A stretch of DNA of 51,154 nucleotides from an uncultured Lachnospiraceae bacterium (GCA_910584585.1 CAJUBP010000037.1:1-51154); one strand, 5' to 3'. Positions 25,270-34,506 are shown, counted from the first letter of the stretch. Notes: generated from the letters alone by a model not told the origin. A program made the numbers and translations.

Positions 25270-26640
25270 ATGAAAATGGAAAAATTAAACAGCCGCAGCA
25301 GATTAGAATTCTCCCAATCCAGGCATTTTCTGAAAGTTCAAAAAAAGAAAAAATTCGCCGTTCTCCTGGGCCTTATCTTATCTGCGGCATTGGCCATAAC
25401 CAATGTCACAGAAACCTTTGCAGAATCTGCAATTCCAAAATCCAGGGAACAGGAAGTTAGGCAGATCCAGGAAACCCAACAGGCCCAGGAACTTCCGCCG
25501 GATCAGCCTGATTTCAACCTTTATGCCAAATCCGCAGTTTTGATGGACGCGGAAACCGGCAGGGTGCTCTATGAGAAAAACGGTTATGAGCACATGCCCA
25601 ATGCCAGCACTACCAAAATCATGACCTGTATCCTGGCCTTGGAACAGGGAGACTTAGAGAGCGAAGTAAAAGTCAGCAGCTATGCCGCTTCCATGCCCCA
25701 GGTGCGCCTTGGAATGAGCAAAGAGGACAGCTTTCTTCTGAAAGATCTTTTGTATTCCCTGATGCTGGAATCCCACAACGATTCCGCAGTGGCCATTGCA
25801 GAGCATATTGGCGGTTCTGTAGAAGGATTTGCGAAAAAAATGAACCGGAAAGCCAAAGAACTGGGATGCAAAGACACCTATTTTATCACCCCCAACGGAC
25901 TGGACGCCAGTGATGAAACAGGAGTGCACGGCACCACGGCGGAAGATTTGGCGCTCATTATGAGTTACTGCATCCAAAATGAACAGTTTCTGGAAATCAC
26001 CCGCACTCCCAGCTACCAGTTTACCAATCTGGCAGGAACGAAACATTATAACTGCAATAACCACAATGCGTTTTTGCAGATGATGGAAGGGGCGCTGTCC
26101 GGCAAAACAGGTTTTACTGGCAATGCAGGCTACTGCTATGTAGGCGCGCTGCGCCGGGACGACCGCACCTTTATCGTGGCCCTGCTTGCCTGCGGCTGGC
26201 CCAACAACAAGACCTATAAATGGTCGGATACCCGTACGCTTATGGCCTACGGACTGGAGAATTACTATTGTGAAGATGTCTACGAATACGACAGGGAGTT
26301 TGCGCCCGTAAAAGTGGAAGGGGCGGAGCCGGAAAACGGAAGGCTCTATCAGGAAGTGACCGTTCCGCTGAAAATCAAAGAGGAAAAGATCCGGGTGTTA
26401 AAGCGCACAGACGAAGAGATCCGGACCATTTATGAAATTCCCCAGAGCGTTCAGGCGCCGGTGAAAGAGGGGCAGCAGCTGGGCAGGGCCACTTATTATC
26501 TGGGAGAGCGCCAAATTGCTGAAATTCCTGTCTATGCCGCCAAAGCCGCCAAAAAACAGAAGCCATCCTGGTACAAAGAGTATATCCTCAAGCTGTTTTT
26601 TATGGAAAAGGAACTGTATTTTGAACAGCCTGAAAAATGA
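25270..26640 (+). CDS. D-alanyl-D-alanine carboxypeptidase (DacF-type PBP)
   Basis: 456 residues. A signal segment (KKKKFAVLLGLILSAALAITNVTETFA) is followed by a serine peptidase S11 domain. The active-site motifs are in order: SxxK in NASTTKIMT, SxN in ESHNDSAVA and KTG in LSGKTGFTG. The C-terminal PBP5-like beta domain follows. The enzyme trims the terminal D-Ala of peptidoglycan stem peptides outside the membrane. The start was set at ATG 25270 with GGGAAG upstream; the open frame runs back to 25174 but would begin inside the preceding terminator. The C-terminus (WYKEYILKLFFMEKELYF) could be a membrane-associating helix. Confidence 0.93.
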   Translation: MKMEKLNSRSRLEFSQSRHFLKVQKKKKFAVLLGLILSAALAITNVTETFAESAIPKSREQEVRQIQETQQAQELPPDQPDFNLYAKSAVLMDAETGRVLYEKNGYEHMPNASTTKIMTCILALEQGDLESEVKVSSYAASMPQVRLGMSKEDSFLLKDLLYSLMLESHNDSAVAIAEHIGGSVEGFAKKMNRKAKELGCKDTYFITPNGLDASDETGVHGTTAEDLALIMSYCIQNEQFLEITRTPSYQFTNLAGTKHYNCNNHNAFLQMMEGALSGKTGFTGNAGYCYVGALRRDDRTFIVALLACGWPNNKTYKWSDTRTLMAYGLENYYCEDVYEYDREFAPVKVEGAEPENGRLYQEVTVPLKIKEEKIRVLKRTDEEIRTIYEIPQSVQAPVKEGQQLGRATYYLGERQIAEIPVYAAKAAKKQKPSWYKEYILKLFFMEKELYFEQPEK

Positions 26641-26765
26641 AGATATGTGCAGGAACACAGGAATATTTTCGGCAGCCGAAACAGCGAAGAAAGCAAAATT
26701 TACGAAAACCTCCGGTAAAAATCAAAGCATAGTGAAATTTTTAACAAATTTGTGAGATTTATCTA

Positions 26766-26794
26766 TTGAAAAGTTCCGTCAAAAGAGATACAAT
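26766..26794 (+). promoter_or_regulatory. Promoter of the decarboxylase operon
   Basis: TTGAAA (26766-26771), 17-base spacer, TACAAT (26789-26794), 56 bp before the first gene of the operon. Confidence 0.7.
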
Positions 26795-26850
26795 TACAAT
26801 CGGAAGAAAATTTTGAAAAATTTAAAAAATACATATGGAGGTTTAAGCAA

Positions 26851-28284
26851 ATGAGTAATTCTACCAACTCAGCAAGACAGAGAATTTCCGGTCTGCTGGA
26901 TCAGCAGAGCTTTATGGAACTCGGAGCTCTGGTAACTGCAAGAAACACAGATTTTGATTTAAGTCAGTCTGAAACCCCATCCGACGGCGTCATTACCGGA
27001 TACGGGCTGATCGACGGGAATCTGGTGTATGTGTACAGCCAGGATGCTTCTGTATTGAACGGAACCATCGGTGAGATGCACAGCAAGAAAATTGCCTCAA
27101 TCTATCAGATGGCGGTGAAGATGGGCGCGCCGGTGATTGGACTGATTGACTGCGCAGGAATGCGCCTGCAGGAATCCGTAGACGCTTTACAGGGATTCGG
27201 CGAGATTTATGCGGCGCAGGTTAAGGCAAGCGGCGTGATTCCGCAGATTTGCGCAGTGTTCGGCTCCTGCGGCGGCGGGCTGGCAGTGGTTCCGGCCTTA
27301 AGCGATTTTGCATTTGTGGAGAAAGAGCATGGAAGAGTCTTTGTCAATTCTCCGAATGCCATCAAGGGCAACCATGTGTCCAAATGTGATACTGCCAGCG
27401 CGGAATATCAGGGAAGCAATAACGGATGCATTGACGGCACAGGCACCTCAGAGGAAATTCTGGCTGCAATCCGTGAACTGGTATGCATTCTGCCCGGCAA
27501 CAATGCAGAATGCGGGAGAGAAGATGAATGCACGGACGATCTGAACCGGGCATGTGAGAATCTTTCCGGCTGCAGAGAGGATACCCGTCTGGCTCTTATG
27601 CAGATTTCAGACAGCAATGTATTTATCGAGACGAAGAAAGATTATGCCAGAAATATGGTGACAGGATTTATCAAATTAAACGGCAGAACCATCGGCGCAG
27701 TTGCCAATGCCTCTGCAGTTTATGATGAGAATGGAGAGAAGGCAGAGAGCTTTGACAAAGCCCTTACCGCAAGAGGCTGCAATAAAGCGGCGGAATTTAT
27801 CAATTTCTGCGACGCTTTTGACATTCCGGTACTGTCTTTGACCAATGTAGAGGGCTTTGCGGCTACAGAATGTTCTGAGAAGAGCCTTGCCAAGGCAATG
27901 GCCCGCATGACGGCAGCTTTTGCAGGCGCGACAGTTCCCAAAGTAAATATTATCATCGGCAATGCTTACGGCAGCGCTTATGTGATGATGAACAGCAAGT
28001 CCATCGGTGCGGATCTGGTTTACGCATGGGAAGGAAGCAAAGTAGGCATGATGGACGCGGGACTTGCTGCAAAGATTATGTATGACGGCAATCCTGCAGA
28101 CGTAATTGCAGAGAAAAAGAAAGCATACGAAGAACTCCAGTCTTCCGTAGATACAGCAGCAAGGCGGGGACAGGTGGATCTGATTATTGCGCCGGATGAT
28201 ACCAGAAAGTACGCAGCAGCGGCATTTGAGATGCTTTATACCAAAGGAGCAGGTGAACCGGTTAGAAAACATGTAGCAAAATAG
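26851..28284 (+). CDS. Acyl-CoA carboxyltransferase subunit (12S/MmdA-like)
   Basis: 477 residues, a crotonase-fold carboxyltransferase duplicate. The N-half has GLIDCAGMRLQES, FGSCGGGLAVVPAL and FVNSPNAIKG. The C-half has TNVEGFAATECSE and IIIGNAYGSAYVMMNSKSIGADLVYAWEG. It moves CO2 between an acyl-CoA (for example methylmalonyl-CoA) and biotin on the carrier protein. It is slightly shorter than the usual MmdA (about 510 residues). GGAGG precedes ATG 26851. It is first of five genes encoding a membrane Na+-translocating decarboxylase; methylmalonyl-CoA is the best guess as substrate, not proven by sequence. Confidence 0.88.
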   Translation: MSNSTNSARQRISGLLDQQSFMELGALVTARNTDFDLSQSETPSDGVITGYGLIDGNLVYVYSQDASVLNGTIGEMHSKKIASIYQMAVKMGAPVIGLIDCAGMRLQESVDALQGFGEIYAAQVKASGVIPQICAVFGSCGGGLAVVPALSDFAFVEKEHGRVFVNSPNAIKGNHVSKCDTASAEYQGSNNGCIDGTGTSEEILAAIRELVCILPGNNAECGREDECTDDLNRACENLSGCREDTRLALMQISDSNVFIETKKDYARNMVTGFIKLNGRTIGAVANASAVYDENGEKAESFDKALTARGCNKAAEFINFCDAFDIPVLSLTNVEGFAATECSEKSLAKAMARMTAAFAGATVPKVNIIIGNAYGSAYVMMNSKSIGADLVYAWEGSKVGMMDAGLAAKIMYDGNPADVIAEKKKAYEELQSSVDTAARRGQVDLIIAPDDTRKYAAAAFEMLYTKGAGEPVRKHVAK

Positions 28285-28297
28285 AAAGGTGAAGTTT

Positions 28298-29014
28298 ATG
28301 AAGAAGAAGATATTGCTGATTCTGAGCATGTGCCTTATCATACTTGGATTAACAGCATGTGGAGAAGCGGATCCTACCACAGTTGATTACAATGGCCTTA
28401 CCTATGATCAGTTAAAAGGCGCATGTGAGAATACCGTTAATATTCTGCAGAATATGTCGGAATCAGAGAAGGCAGCTTACCTGGCGTCCGGGGAAGAGAC
28501 GTTGGAGCATCTGGTCAGCCGTTGGGAGGAAGCAATGAAGGATGTCGGAGAATTTGTGGAACTGGGCGAGTTTACCATTACCAAATCCGGCAAGACCCTG
28601 ACCTGTGAGCAGAAAATTATATTTGAGAACCGTCCGGTTATTTTGACTTATGTGTATAAGTACCATAACATGGAATTGGAAGATATTACCGTAGACCAGG
28701 TGCAGACCCTTGGGGAGAAGATGACCAATGCGGCGCTGAATACCCTGATGGGAATGGGCGTGGTGTTTGCAGTTCTGATTCTAATCAGTCTGATTATCAG
28801 CTGCTTCAAATTCCTTTCCTACTTTGAAAAAGGAAAAGAGGAAGCAAAACCTGCAGTAAAAGCGCCTGTGGCTCCCGTTCCGCCGGCAGTGGAAGAGGCA
28901 ATGGCGGCACAGGATGATTTGGAACTGGCAGCAGTGATTGCAGCGGCAATTGCAGCGTCTACCGGAACTTCTACAGATGATTTTGTAGTGCGTTCCATCA
29001 AAAGAAGATTTTAA
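28298..29014 (+). CDS. OadG/MmdD-type small subunit with lipoprotein signal
   Basis: 238 residues. The N-terminus is a lipoprotein signal peptide (KKKILLILSMCLIILGLTACGEAD, with lipobox LTAC). An extracytoplasmic domain of about 120 residues, one membrane helix (MGMGVVFAVLILISLIISCF) and a cytosolic Ala/Pro-rich tail follow, as in the gamma/delta subunits that assemble Na+ decarboxylases. OadG/MmdD are usually only 80-140 residues, so the secreted domain is an addition. ATG 28298 follows AAAGGTGA; the frame opens at GTG 28289. It is 13 bp after the carboxyltransferase gene. Confidence 0.82.
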   Translation: MKKKILLILSMCLIILGLTACGEADPTTVDYNGLTYDQLKGACENTVNILQNMSESEKAAYLASGEETLEHLVSRWEEAMKDVGEFVELGEFTITKSGKTLTCEQKIIFENRPVILTYVYKYHNMELEDITVDQVQTLGEKMTNAALNTLMGMGVVFAVLILISLIISCFKFLSYFEKGKEEAKPAVKAPVAPVPPAVEEAMAAQDDLELAAVIAAAIAASTGTSTDDFVVRSIKRRF

Positions 29015-29038
29015 TTGTAAATTCAGGAGGAAAGCAAA

Positions 29039-29419
29039 ATGAAAAATTATACAATTACCGTTAATGGAAACGTTTATGATGTTACTGTAGAAGAAAATGG
29101 CGCAGGCGGCGCAGCTCCTGCAGCGCCGGCCAGAAGAGCGGCGGCTCCTGCACCGGCAGCTCCGGCAGCACCGGCTCCCGCACCGGTAGCAGGCGGCGCA
29201 GGCAATGTGAAGATCGAAGCAGGAGCGGCAGGAAAAGTATTCAGCATTGACAGCAAACCAGGGGATGCGGTAAAACGCGGCGATACCATTCTGGTACTGG
29301 AAGTTATGAAAATGGAGACGCCTGTCGTTGCGCCGGAAGACGGAACGGTGGCAAGTATTGATGTGACTGTCGGACAGGCAGTAGAAGCAGGCGCATTGCT
29401 GGCAACTTTAAATAATTAA
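29039..29419 (+). CDS. Biotin carboxyl carrier protein of the decarboxylase (MmdC-like)
   Basis: 126 residues. A short N-terminal beta segment (YTITVNGNVYDVTVEE) is followed by a flexible Ala/Pro linker (about residues 28-55) and a C-terminal biotinyl domain. Lys91 in EVMKMET is the biotinylation site. The carrier shuttles carboxybiotin between the carboxyltransferases and the membrane beta subunit. It sits between the small-subunit and beta-subunit genes, with an AGGAGGAAA ribosome binding site. Confidence 0.95.
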   Translation: MKNYTITVNGNVYDVTVEENGAGGAAPAAPARRAAAPAPAAPAAPAPAPVAGGAGNVKIEAGAAGKVFSIDSKPGDAVKRGDTILVLEVMKMETPVVAPEDGTVASIDVTVGQAVEAGALLATLNN

Positions 29420-29435
29420 TTATTGGAGGTAAAAT

Positions 29436-30584
29436 ATGAGTTACGTAGGAGAAACTTTATCCAACCTCCTGCACCAGACAGCATTCTTCAATCTGACCTG
29501 GGGAAATTATGTTATGATCCTGGTGGCGTTTGTCTTCCTTTTTCTTGCGATTAAGAAAGGATTTGAGCCGCTGTTACTGGTCCCGATTGCGTTTGGTATG
29601 TTACTGGTAAATATTTATCCGGATATTATTGCTTCACCGGAAGAGACCAGCAATGGCGTAGGCGGTTTACTTTATTATTTCTATTCCCTGGACGAATGGT
29701 CCATTCTCCCCTCCCTGATTTTCATGGGCGTAGGGGCGATGACGGACTTTGGTCCCCTGATTGCCAATCCTATCAGCTTTTTGCTTGGGGCGGCAGCTCA
29801 GTTCGGTATTTTCGGAGCGTATTTTATGGCGATTCTGTTAGGATTTAACGATAAGGCAGCGGCAGCCGTATCCATCATCGGCGGCGCGGACGGCCCTACC
29901 TCTATCTTCCTTGCAGGCAAATTAGGGCAGACAGGACTGATGGGTCCCATTGCGGTGGCGGCCTATTCCTATATGGCGTTAGTGCCCATTATTCAGCCGC
30001 CTATTATGAAACTGTTTACCACCAAAGAGGAACGCGCCATTAAGATGCAGAACTTAAGGCCGGTGTCCAAACTGGAGAAAATTTTATTCCCCATTATTGT
30101 TACAGCAGTGGTATGCATTATCCTTCCTACCACAGCTCCTTTGGTTGGTATGCTGATGCTTGGAAATCTGTTCCGGGAATCCGGCGTGGTTCGGCAGCTG
30201 TCAGAGACAGCGTCCAACGCGATGATGTACATTGTAGTTATTTTGCTGGGAACTTCTGTAGGCGCGACTACCAGCGCGGAAGCGTTCCTGAATTGGACTA
30301 CGTTAAAGATTGTAGCTCTTGGACTGATTGCGTTTATGTTCGGTACGGCGGCAGGCGTTCTCTTTGGAAAAGCATTGTGTAAGCTTACCGGAGGAAAGAT
30401 CAATCCTCTGATTGGTTCCGCCGGAGTGTCCGCAGTGCCTATGGCTGCCCGTGTGTCCCAGAAGGTAGGCGCAGAGGAAGATCCTACCAATTTCCTTTTG
30501 ATGCATGCAATGGGACCGAATGTTGCCGGAGTAATCGGTACTGCAGTAGCGGCCGGAGTGTTTATGGCAATCTTTGGTATTTAA
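29436..30584 (+). CDS. Na+-translocating decarboxylase beta subunit (MmdB/OadB/GcdB)
   Basis: 382 residues, about ten membrane segments. The conserved pore region is visible: GVGAMTDFGPLIANP near residue 105 and SIIGGADGPTSIFLAGKL near 145. The C-terminal half includes LIGSAGVSAVPMAARVSQ and HAMGPNVAGVIGTAVAAG. The subunit decarboxylates carboxybiotin and exports Na+ across the cytoplasmic membrane, generating a sodium motive force. GGAGG precedes the start at 29436. It lies 16 bp after the carrier gene. Confidence 0.95.
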   Translation: MSYVGETLSNLLHQTAFFNLTWGNYVMILVAFVFLFLAIKKGFEPLLLVPIAFGMLLVNIYPDIIASPEETSNGVGGLLYYFYSLDEWSILPSLIFMGVGAMTDFGPLIANPISFLLGAAAQFGIFGAYFMAILLGFNDKAAAAVSIIGGADGPTSIFLAGKLGQTGLMGPIAVAAYSYMALVPIIQPPIMKLFTTKEERAIKMQNLRPVSKLEKILFPIIVTAVVCIILPTTAPLVGMLMLGNLFRESGVVRQLSETASNAMMYIVVILLGTSVGATTSAEAFLNWTTLKIVALGLIAFMFGTAAGVLFGKALCKLTGGKINPLIGSAGVSAVPMAARVSQKVGAEEDPTNFLLMHAMGPNVAGVIGTAVAAGVFMAIFGI

Positions 30585-30639
30585 GAAATTTTGAACATAT
30601 TTATAGAAGCCGCCAGGCGGCAGAATGAGAGGATAAGTC

Positions 30640-32055
30640 ATGGCTGAGAATAAAAGACCGGTTAAGATTACAGAAACCGTATTACGAGATGCACATCAGT
30701 CTCTGATTGCCACCCGAATGACAACAGAACAGATGCTGCCGATTATTGATAAAATGGACAAAGTAGGCTATCATGCCGTAGAGTGCTGGGGCGGAGCCAC
30801 CTTTGACGCGTCCCTGCGTTTCTTAAAAGAAGATCCCTGGGATCGTCTGAGAAAATTAAAAGCCGGATTTAAGAACACCAAGTTACAAATGCTGTTCCGG
30901 GGACAGAATATTCTGGGTTACCGTCCCTATGCAGACGATGTAGTGGAGTATTTTGTACAGAAATCTATAGCAAACGGAATTGATATCATCCGTATTTTTG
31001 ACTGTCTGAATGATTTGCGCAATCTGCAGACCGCAGTTACCGCAACCAACAAAGAAAAGGGTCATGCACAGGTTGCTCTTTCCTATACTTTAGGAGATGC
31101 CTATACCCTGGAATATTGGACAGAAATGGCGAAAAAGATCGAGGAGATGGGCGCAAATTCCATCTGTATCAAGGATATGGCAGGTCTTTTGACGCCATAT
31201 AAAGCAGAAGAACTGGTGAAATCATTAAAATCAGCCACTAGTCTGCCCATTGAGCTCCATACTCACTATACTTCCGGCGTTGCTTCCATGACATATATGA
31301 AAGCAGTAGAAGCAGGCTGTGACATTATTGATACGGCAATGTCACCCTTTGCGCTGGGCACCAGCCAGCCGGCGACGGAGGTGATGGCGGAGGCATTCAA
31401 GGGAACGGAGATGGATCCGGGCTTTGACCAGATGCTGTTAAAAGAAATTGCAGATTATTTCCGTCCGATGCGTGAAGAGGCGTTAAAGAGCGGCCTGATG
31501 AATCCTAAGGTATTGGGCGTGGATATCCAGACTTTGCTTTACCAGGTGCCGGGCGGAATGCTCAGCAACATGGTATCACAGTTGAAGGAACAGAACGCAG
31601 AAGATAAATATATGGAAGTGCTGGAAGAGATTCCACGGGTGAGAAAAGACCTGGGCGAGCCGCCTTTGGTTACGCCGTCTTCCCAGATTGTAGGAACCCA
31701 GGCGGTATTTAACGTGTTGATGGGCGAGCGCTACAAGGTTGCAACCAAAGAAACCAAGGACGTACTGCTTGGCAAATACGGTCAGACCGTGAAGCCTTTC
31801 AATCCGGAGGTTATTGACAAGGTGTTGGGCGAGGATAAGAAAAATGCCATTACCTGCCGTTACGCAGACCTGTTGGAACCGGAACTTCATAAGATTGAAG
31901 AAGAGATGAAACAGTGGAAGCAGCAGGATGAGGATGTGCTTTCCTATGCGCTGTTCCCCCAGGTTGCAACTGAATTTTTCAAATACAGAGAAGCGCAGCA
32001 GACGAAGGTAGACGCCACTGTTGCGGATACGAAGAACGGAGCGTATCCAGTATAA
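30640..32055 (+). CDS. Oxaloacetate decarboxylase alpha / transcarboxylase 5S-type carboxyltransferase
   Basis: 471 residues, HMGL-like TIM barrel plus conserved carboxylase domain. ITETVLRDAHQSLIATRM carries the metal-binding aspartate, ECWGGATFDASLRFL follows, and KDMAGLLTPYKAEEL includes the lysine equivalent to the catalytic residue of pyruvate carboxyltransferases. LHTHYTSGVASM holds the metal histidines. There is no C-terminal biotin domain, so it must use the carrier protein encoded upstream. It transfers CO2 between oxaloacetate/pyruvate and biotin. Having it in the same operon as a 12S-type subunit mirrors the Propionibacterium transcarboxylase, with a Na+ pump added. Confidence 0.92.
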   Translation: MAENKRPVKITETVLRDAHQSLIATRMTTEQMLPIIDKMDKVGYHAVECWGGATFDASLRFLKEDPWDRLRKLKAGFKNTKLQMLFRGQNILGYRPYADDVVEYFVQKSIANGIDIIRIFDCLNDLRNLQTAVTATNKEKGHAQVALSYTLGDAYTLEYWTEMAKKIEEMGANSICIKDMAGLLTPYKAEELVKSLKSATSLPIELHTHYTSGVASMTYMKAVEAGCDIIDTAMSPFALGTSQPATEVMAEAFKGTEMDPGFDQMLLKEIADYFRPMREEALKSGLMNPKVLGVDIQTLLYQVPGGMLSNMVSQLKEQNAEDKYMEVLEEIPRVRKDLGEPPLVTPSSQIVGTQAVFNVLMGERYKVATKETKDVLLGKYGQTVKPFNPEVIDKVLGEDKKNAITCRYADLLEPELHKIEEEMKQWKQQDEDVLSYALFPQVATEFFKYREAQQTKVDATVADTKNGAYPV

Positions 32056-32129
32056 AGCGCAGTTGAATGACCGATATAACAGTATAAGAAGCGCGGCTGC
32101 CGATAGGGAAGGCGGCTGCGTATCATAGC

Positions 32130-32199
32130 ATTCCTCCTGCCGGCATAAGGAATTGTCCAGAAATCATTTCCGGATAGTTCCTAAGCGCCCAGGAGGAAT
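32130..32199 (+). terminator. Long hairpin ending in an AGGAGGAA sequence
   Basis: ATTCCTCCTG (32130-32139) pairs perfectly with CAGGAGGAAT (32190-32199). The interior (AAGGAATTGTCCAGAAA against TTTCCGGATAGTTCC) also pairs imperfectly. Only TTTT follows, so it may be a weak terminator of the decarboxylase operon. The 3' arm contains a perfect Shine-Dalgarno sequence 12 bases before an in-frame TTG of the RpiR gene, so a translational control role is also possible. Confidence 0.6.
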
Positions 32200-32231
32200 T
32201 TTCGAAATTTTTGAATCATGAGGGAAAGAAG

Positions 32232-33170
32232 ATGGGCAGCGCAGGAGGATTATTGGACCGGATCAATGAACGGTATGGAAGCCTGAGCAAAGGACAGAGG
32301 CTTCTGGCTGCTTACATTACAGATAATTATGACAAAGCGGTTTTTCTCACAGCCGCCAGGCTGGGACAGACGGTAGGCGTCAGTGAGTCTACGGTGGTCC
32401 GCTTTGCCGCACATTTGGGATACAAAGGATATCCGGAATTTCAGCGTGCTCTGGAGGAACTGGTGCGCAGCAAGCTTCACGCGGCGCATCGGATGGAGGA
32501 TACTTATGGAAGAATTGCCAGGTCTGAGATTCTGGAAACGGTGTTGAAATCAGATATGGAACGGATTCATCATACCCTGGAGCATATTGATGAGCAAGCG
32601 TTTGAACTGGCTGTGGAGATGATTTTACAGGCCAGGCATATCTATGTGCTGGGAGTGAGAAGCTGCAGCGCTTTGGCAGAATTTCTGGTATTTTATCTAA
32701 ACCTCATGTTTGATAATGTACGCTTGATTCACACCAGCAGTTCCAGTGAACTGTTAGAGCAGATGGTGCGCATCGGCAAGGAAGACGTGATGATTGGAAT
32801 CAGTTTTCCCAGGTATTCTCTGCGGACGTTAAAGGCAATGGAACTTGCCAACAGCAGAAACGCCGGCGTAATTACGCTGACGGACAGCGTGCATTCTCCC
32901 ATGAATCTCTATTCCTCCTGCAATCTGATTGCAAAAAGCGATATGTCCTCTATCGTGGATTCCTTAGTGGCGCCTTTAAGCCTGATAAATGCGCTGATTA
33001 TGGCAGTCTGCATGAGACGGCAGAAAGACGTGGTGGAAAATCTGGAATTGTTGGAGCGAGTCTGGGAAGACTATCAGGTATACGGAAATGACGAGATTGA
33101 TTATATGGATGATTCTGTGAAGCTACGGTACGCAGGAGAGAAAGATCAGGCATATGGAAATGATGAGTAA
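32232..33170 (+). CDS. MurR/RpiR family transcriptional regulator
   Basis: About 312 residues. The N-terminal HTH_6 domain (LSKGQRLLAAYITDNYDKAVFLTAARLGQTVGVSESTVVRFAAHLGYKGYPEFQ) is followed by a SIS sugar-phosphate-binding domain (IYVLGVRSCSALAEFL, IGISFPRYSLRTLKAME). Such regulators sense phosphosugars or related metabolites. ATG 32232 follows GAGGGAAAGAAG; TTG 32211 is a possible earlier start, linked to the AGGAGGAA in the hairpin. Its stop overlaps the next gene by 17 bp. It may regulate the decarboxylase operon upstream or its own downstream genes. Confidence 0.88.
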   Translation: MGSAGGLLDRINERYGSLSKGQRLLAAYITDNYDKAVFLTAARLGQTVGVSESTVVRFAAHLGYKGYPEFQRALEELVRSKLHAAHRMEDTYGRIARSEILETVLKSDMERIHHTLEHIDEQAFELAVEMILQARHIYVLGVRSCSALAEFLVFYLNLMFDNVRLIHTSSSSELLEQMVRIGKEDVMIGISFPRYSLRTLKAMELANSRNAGVITLTDSVHSPMNLYSSCNLIAKSDMSSIVDSLVAPLSLINALIMAVCMRRQKDVVENLELLERVWEDYQVYGNDEIDYMDDSVKLRYAGEKDQAYGNDE

Positions 33171-34506
33171 AGTAATTGTAATCGGCGGCGGGGCGGCAGG
33201 CATGATGGCGGCGATCTGGGCGGCCAGAGGCGGTCATAAGGCGCTGCTGTTGGAAAAGAATGAAAAGCTTGGGAAAAAAATATATATCACCGGAAAGGGC
33301 AGATGCAATCTGACAAATGCCTGCGAAACAGAAGCGTTGTTCAAGCAGGTGCTGCGGGGCAGCAAATTCCTCTACAGCGCGTTTTACAGCTTTACCAACC
33401 AGCAGGTAATTGAATTTTTTGAGTCTTACGGGCTTGCCACGAAGACAGAGCGGGGAGAGCGGGTATTTCCCAAGTCCGATCACTCTTCGGATGTGATACG
33501 GACGCTCCAGCAGATCTTAAAAAAAGAAAACGTGGAAGTGCGCTTGAATACCCGTGTGGAAGAAATTACAACAGATTTAAAAATAAATGAAGAAGAGATG
33601 CTGCAGGCTTCGGAAAGCAGCAGTCAGACAGAACTTCCAGAAAACTTCAAAAGAGCCGGAAAAACAAGAAAAAAGGAGCGGAAATTGCGCAAGTTCCAAG
33701 TTACAGGAGTCAGACTTGAAGATGGAACCTTATTGGAAGCAGACGCAGTGATTCTTGCCACCGGAGGCTGTTCTTATGTTTCCACAGGCTCTACCGGCGA
33801 CGGCTATCGTTTTGCCGAAAAGCTGGGACATACGGTAACAGAACTTAAGCCTTCCCTGGTGCCCTTTGAGGCGGCGGAACCCTGGATCAAAGACCTGCAG
33901 GGACTGTCTCTTCGGAATGTGAAGGTGCGCATTCGGAAAGAGAAAAAAGTCTTATATGAAGAGTTTGGAGAAATGCTGTTTACCCATTATGGAGTCAGCG
34001 GCCCGTTGATCTTGAGCGCCAGCGGCATTGTGAATGATTTTATGGACAAGATGCCCTTATCCATGGAAATTGACTTGAAGCCGGCGTTGACAAAGGAGCA
34101 GTTGGATCGGCGGATTCTGCGGGATTTTGAAGAGAATCAGAACCGGCAGTTTAAAAATGCGGTGGGAAAGCTGTTTCCGTCAAAATTAATCCCGGTAATT
34201 CTCAGGTTAAGCGGGATTCATCCCGATAAAAAAGTAAATGAAATTACCAGAGAAGAGCGTGTGCAGTTTGCAGAATTAATCAAGGCGTTTCCGGTGACGC
34301 TGACCCGGTTTCGGGATTTCAATGAAGCGATTATCACCAGAGGCGGCGTTTCCCTGAAAGAGGTCAACCCCTCTACCATGGAATCGAAACTGGCACAGGG
34401 CCTGTATTTTGCCGGAGAAGTGTTGGATCTGGACGCGCTGACCGGCGGATTCAATCTGCAGATTGCCTGGTCCACCGGATATCTGGCGGGGAGCAGCATT
34501 ATTTGA
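33154..34506 (+). CDS. HI0933/YhiN-family flavoprotein (BaiN-like NAD(P)/FAD oxidoreductase)
   Basis: 450 residues. The N-terminal FAD Rossmann motif VIVIGGGAAGMMAAIWAARGG is followed by KKIYITGKGRCNLTNAC, typical of HI0933-like proteins. The middle insertion and second half (ATGGCSYVSTGSTGDGYRFAEKLGH, FTHYGVSGPLILSASG) and the C-terminal GGVSLKEVNPSTMESK...GLYFAGEVLDLDALTGGFNLQIAWSTGYLAG are family signatures. The biochemical role is poorly defined; a relative, BaiN, reduces bile-acid intermediates. The start at 33154 overlaps the regulator gene; ATG 33163 is an alternative. Its 3' end is the first unit of a 39-bp tandem repeat. Confidence 0.85.
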   Translation: MEMMSKVIVIGGGAAGMMAAIWAARGGHKALLLEKNEKLGKKIYITGKGRCNLTNACETEALFKQVLRGSKFLYSAFYSFTNQQVIEFFESYGLATKTERGERVFPKSDHSSDVIRTLQQILKKENVEVRLNTRVEEITTDLKINEEEMLQASESSSQTELPENFKRAGKTRKKERKLRKFQVTGVRLEDGTLLEADAVILATGGCSYVSTGSTGDGYRFAEKLGHTVTELKPSLVPFEAAEPWIKDLQGLSLRNVKVRIRKEKKVLYEEFGEMLFTHYGVSGPLILSASGIVNDFMDKMPLSMEIDLKPALTKEQLDRRILRDFEENQNRQFKNAVGKLFPSKLIPVILRLSGIHPDKKVNEITREERVQFAELIKAFPVTLTRFRDFNEAIITRGGVSLKEVNPSTMESKLAQGLYFAGEVLDLDALTGGFNLQIAWSTGYLAGSSII

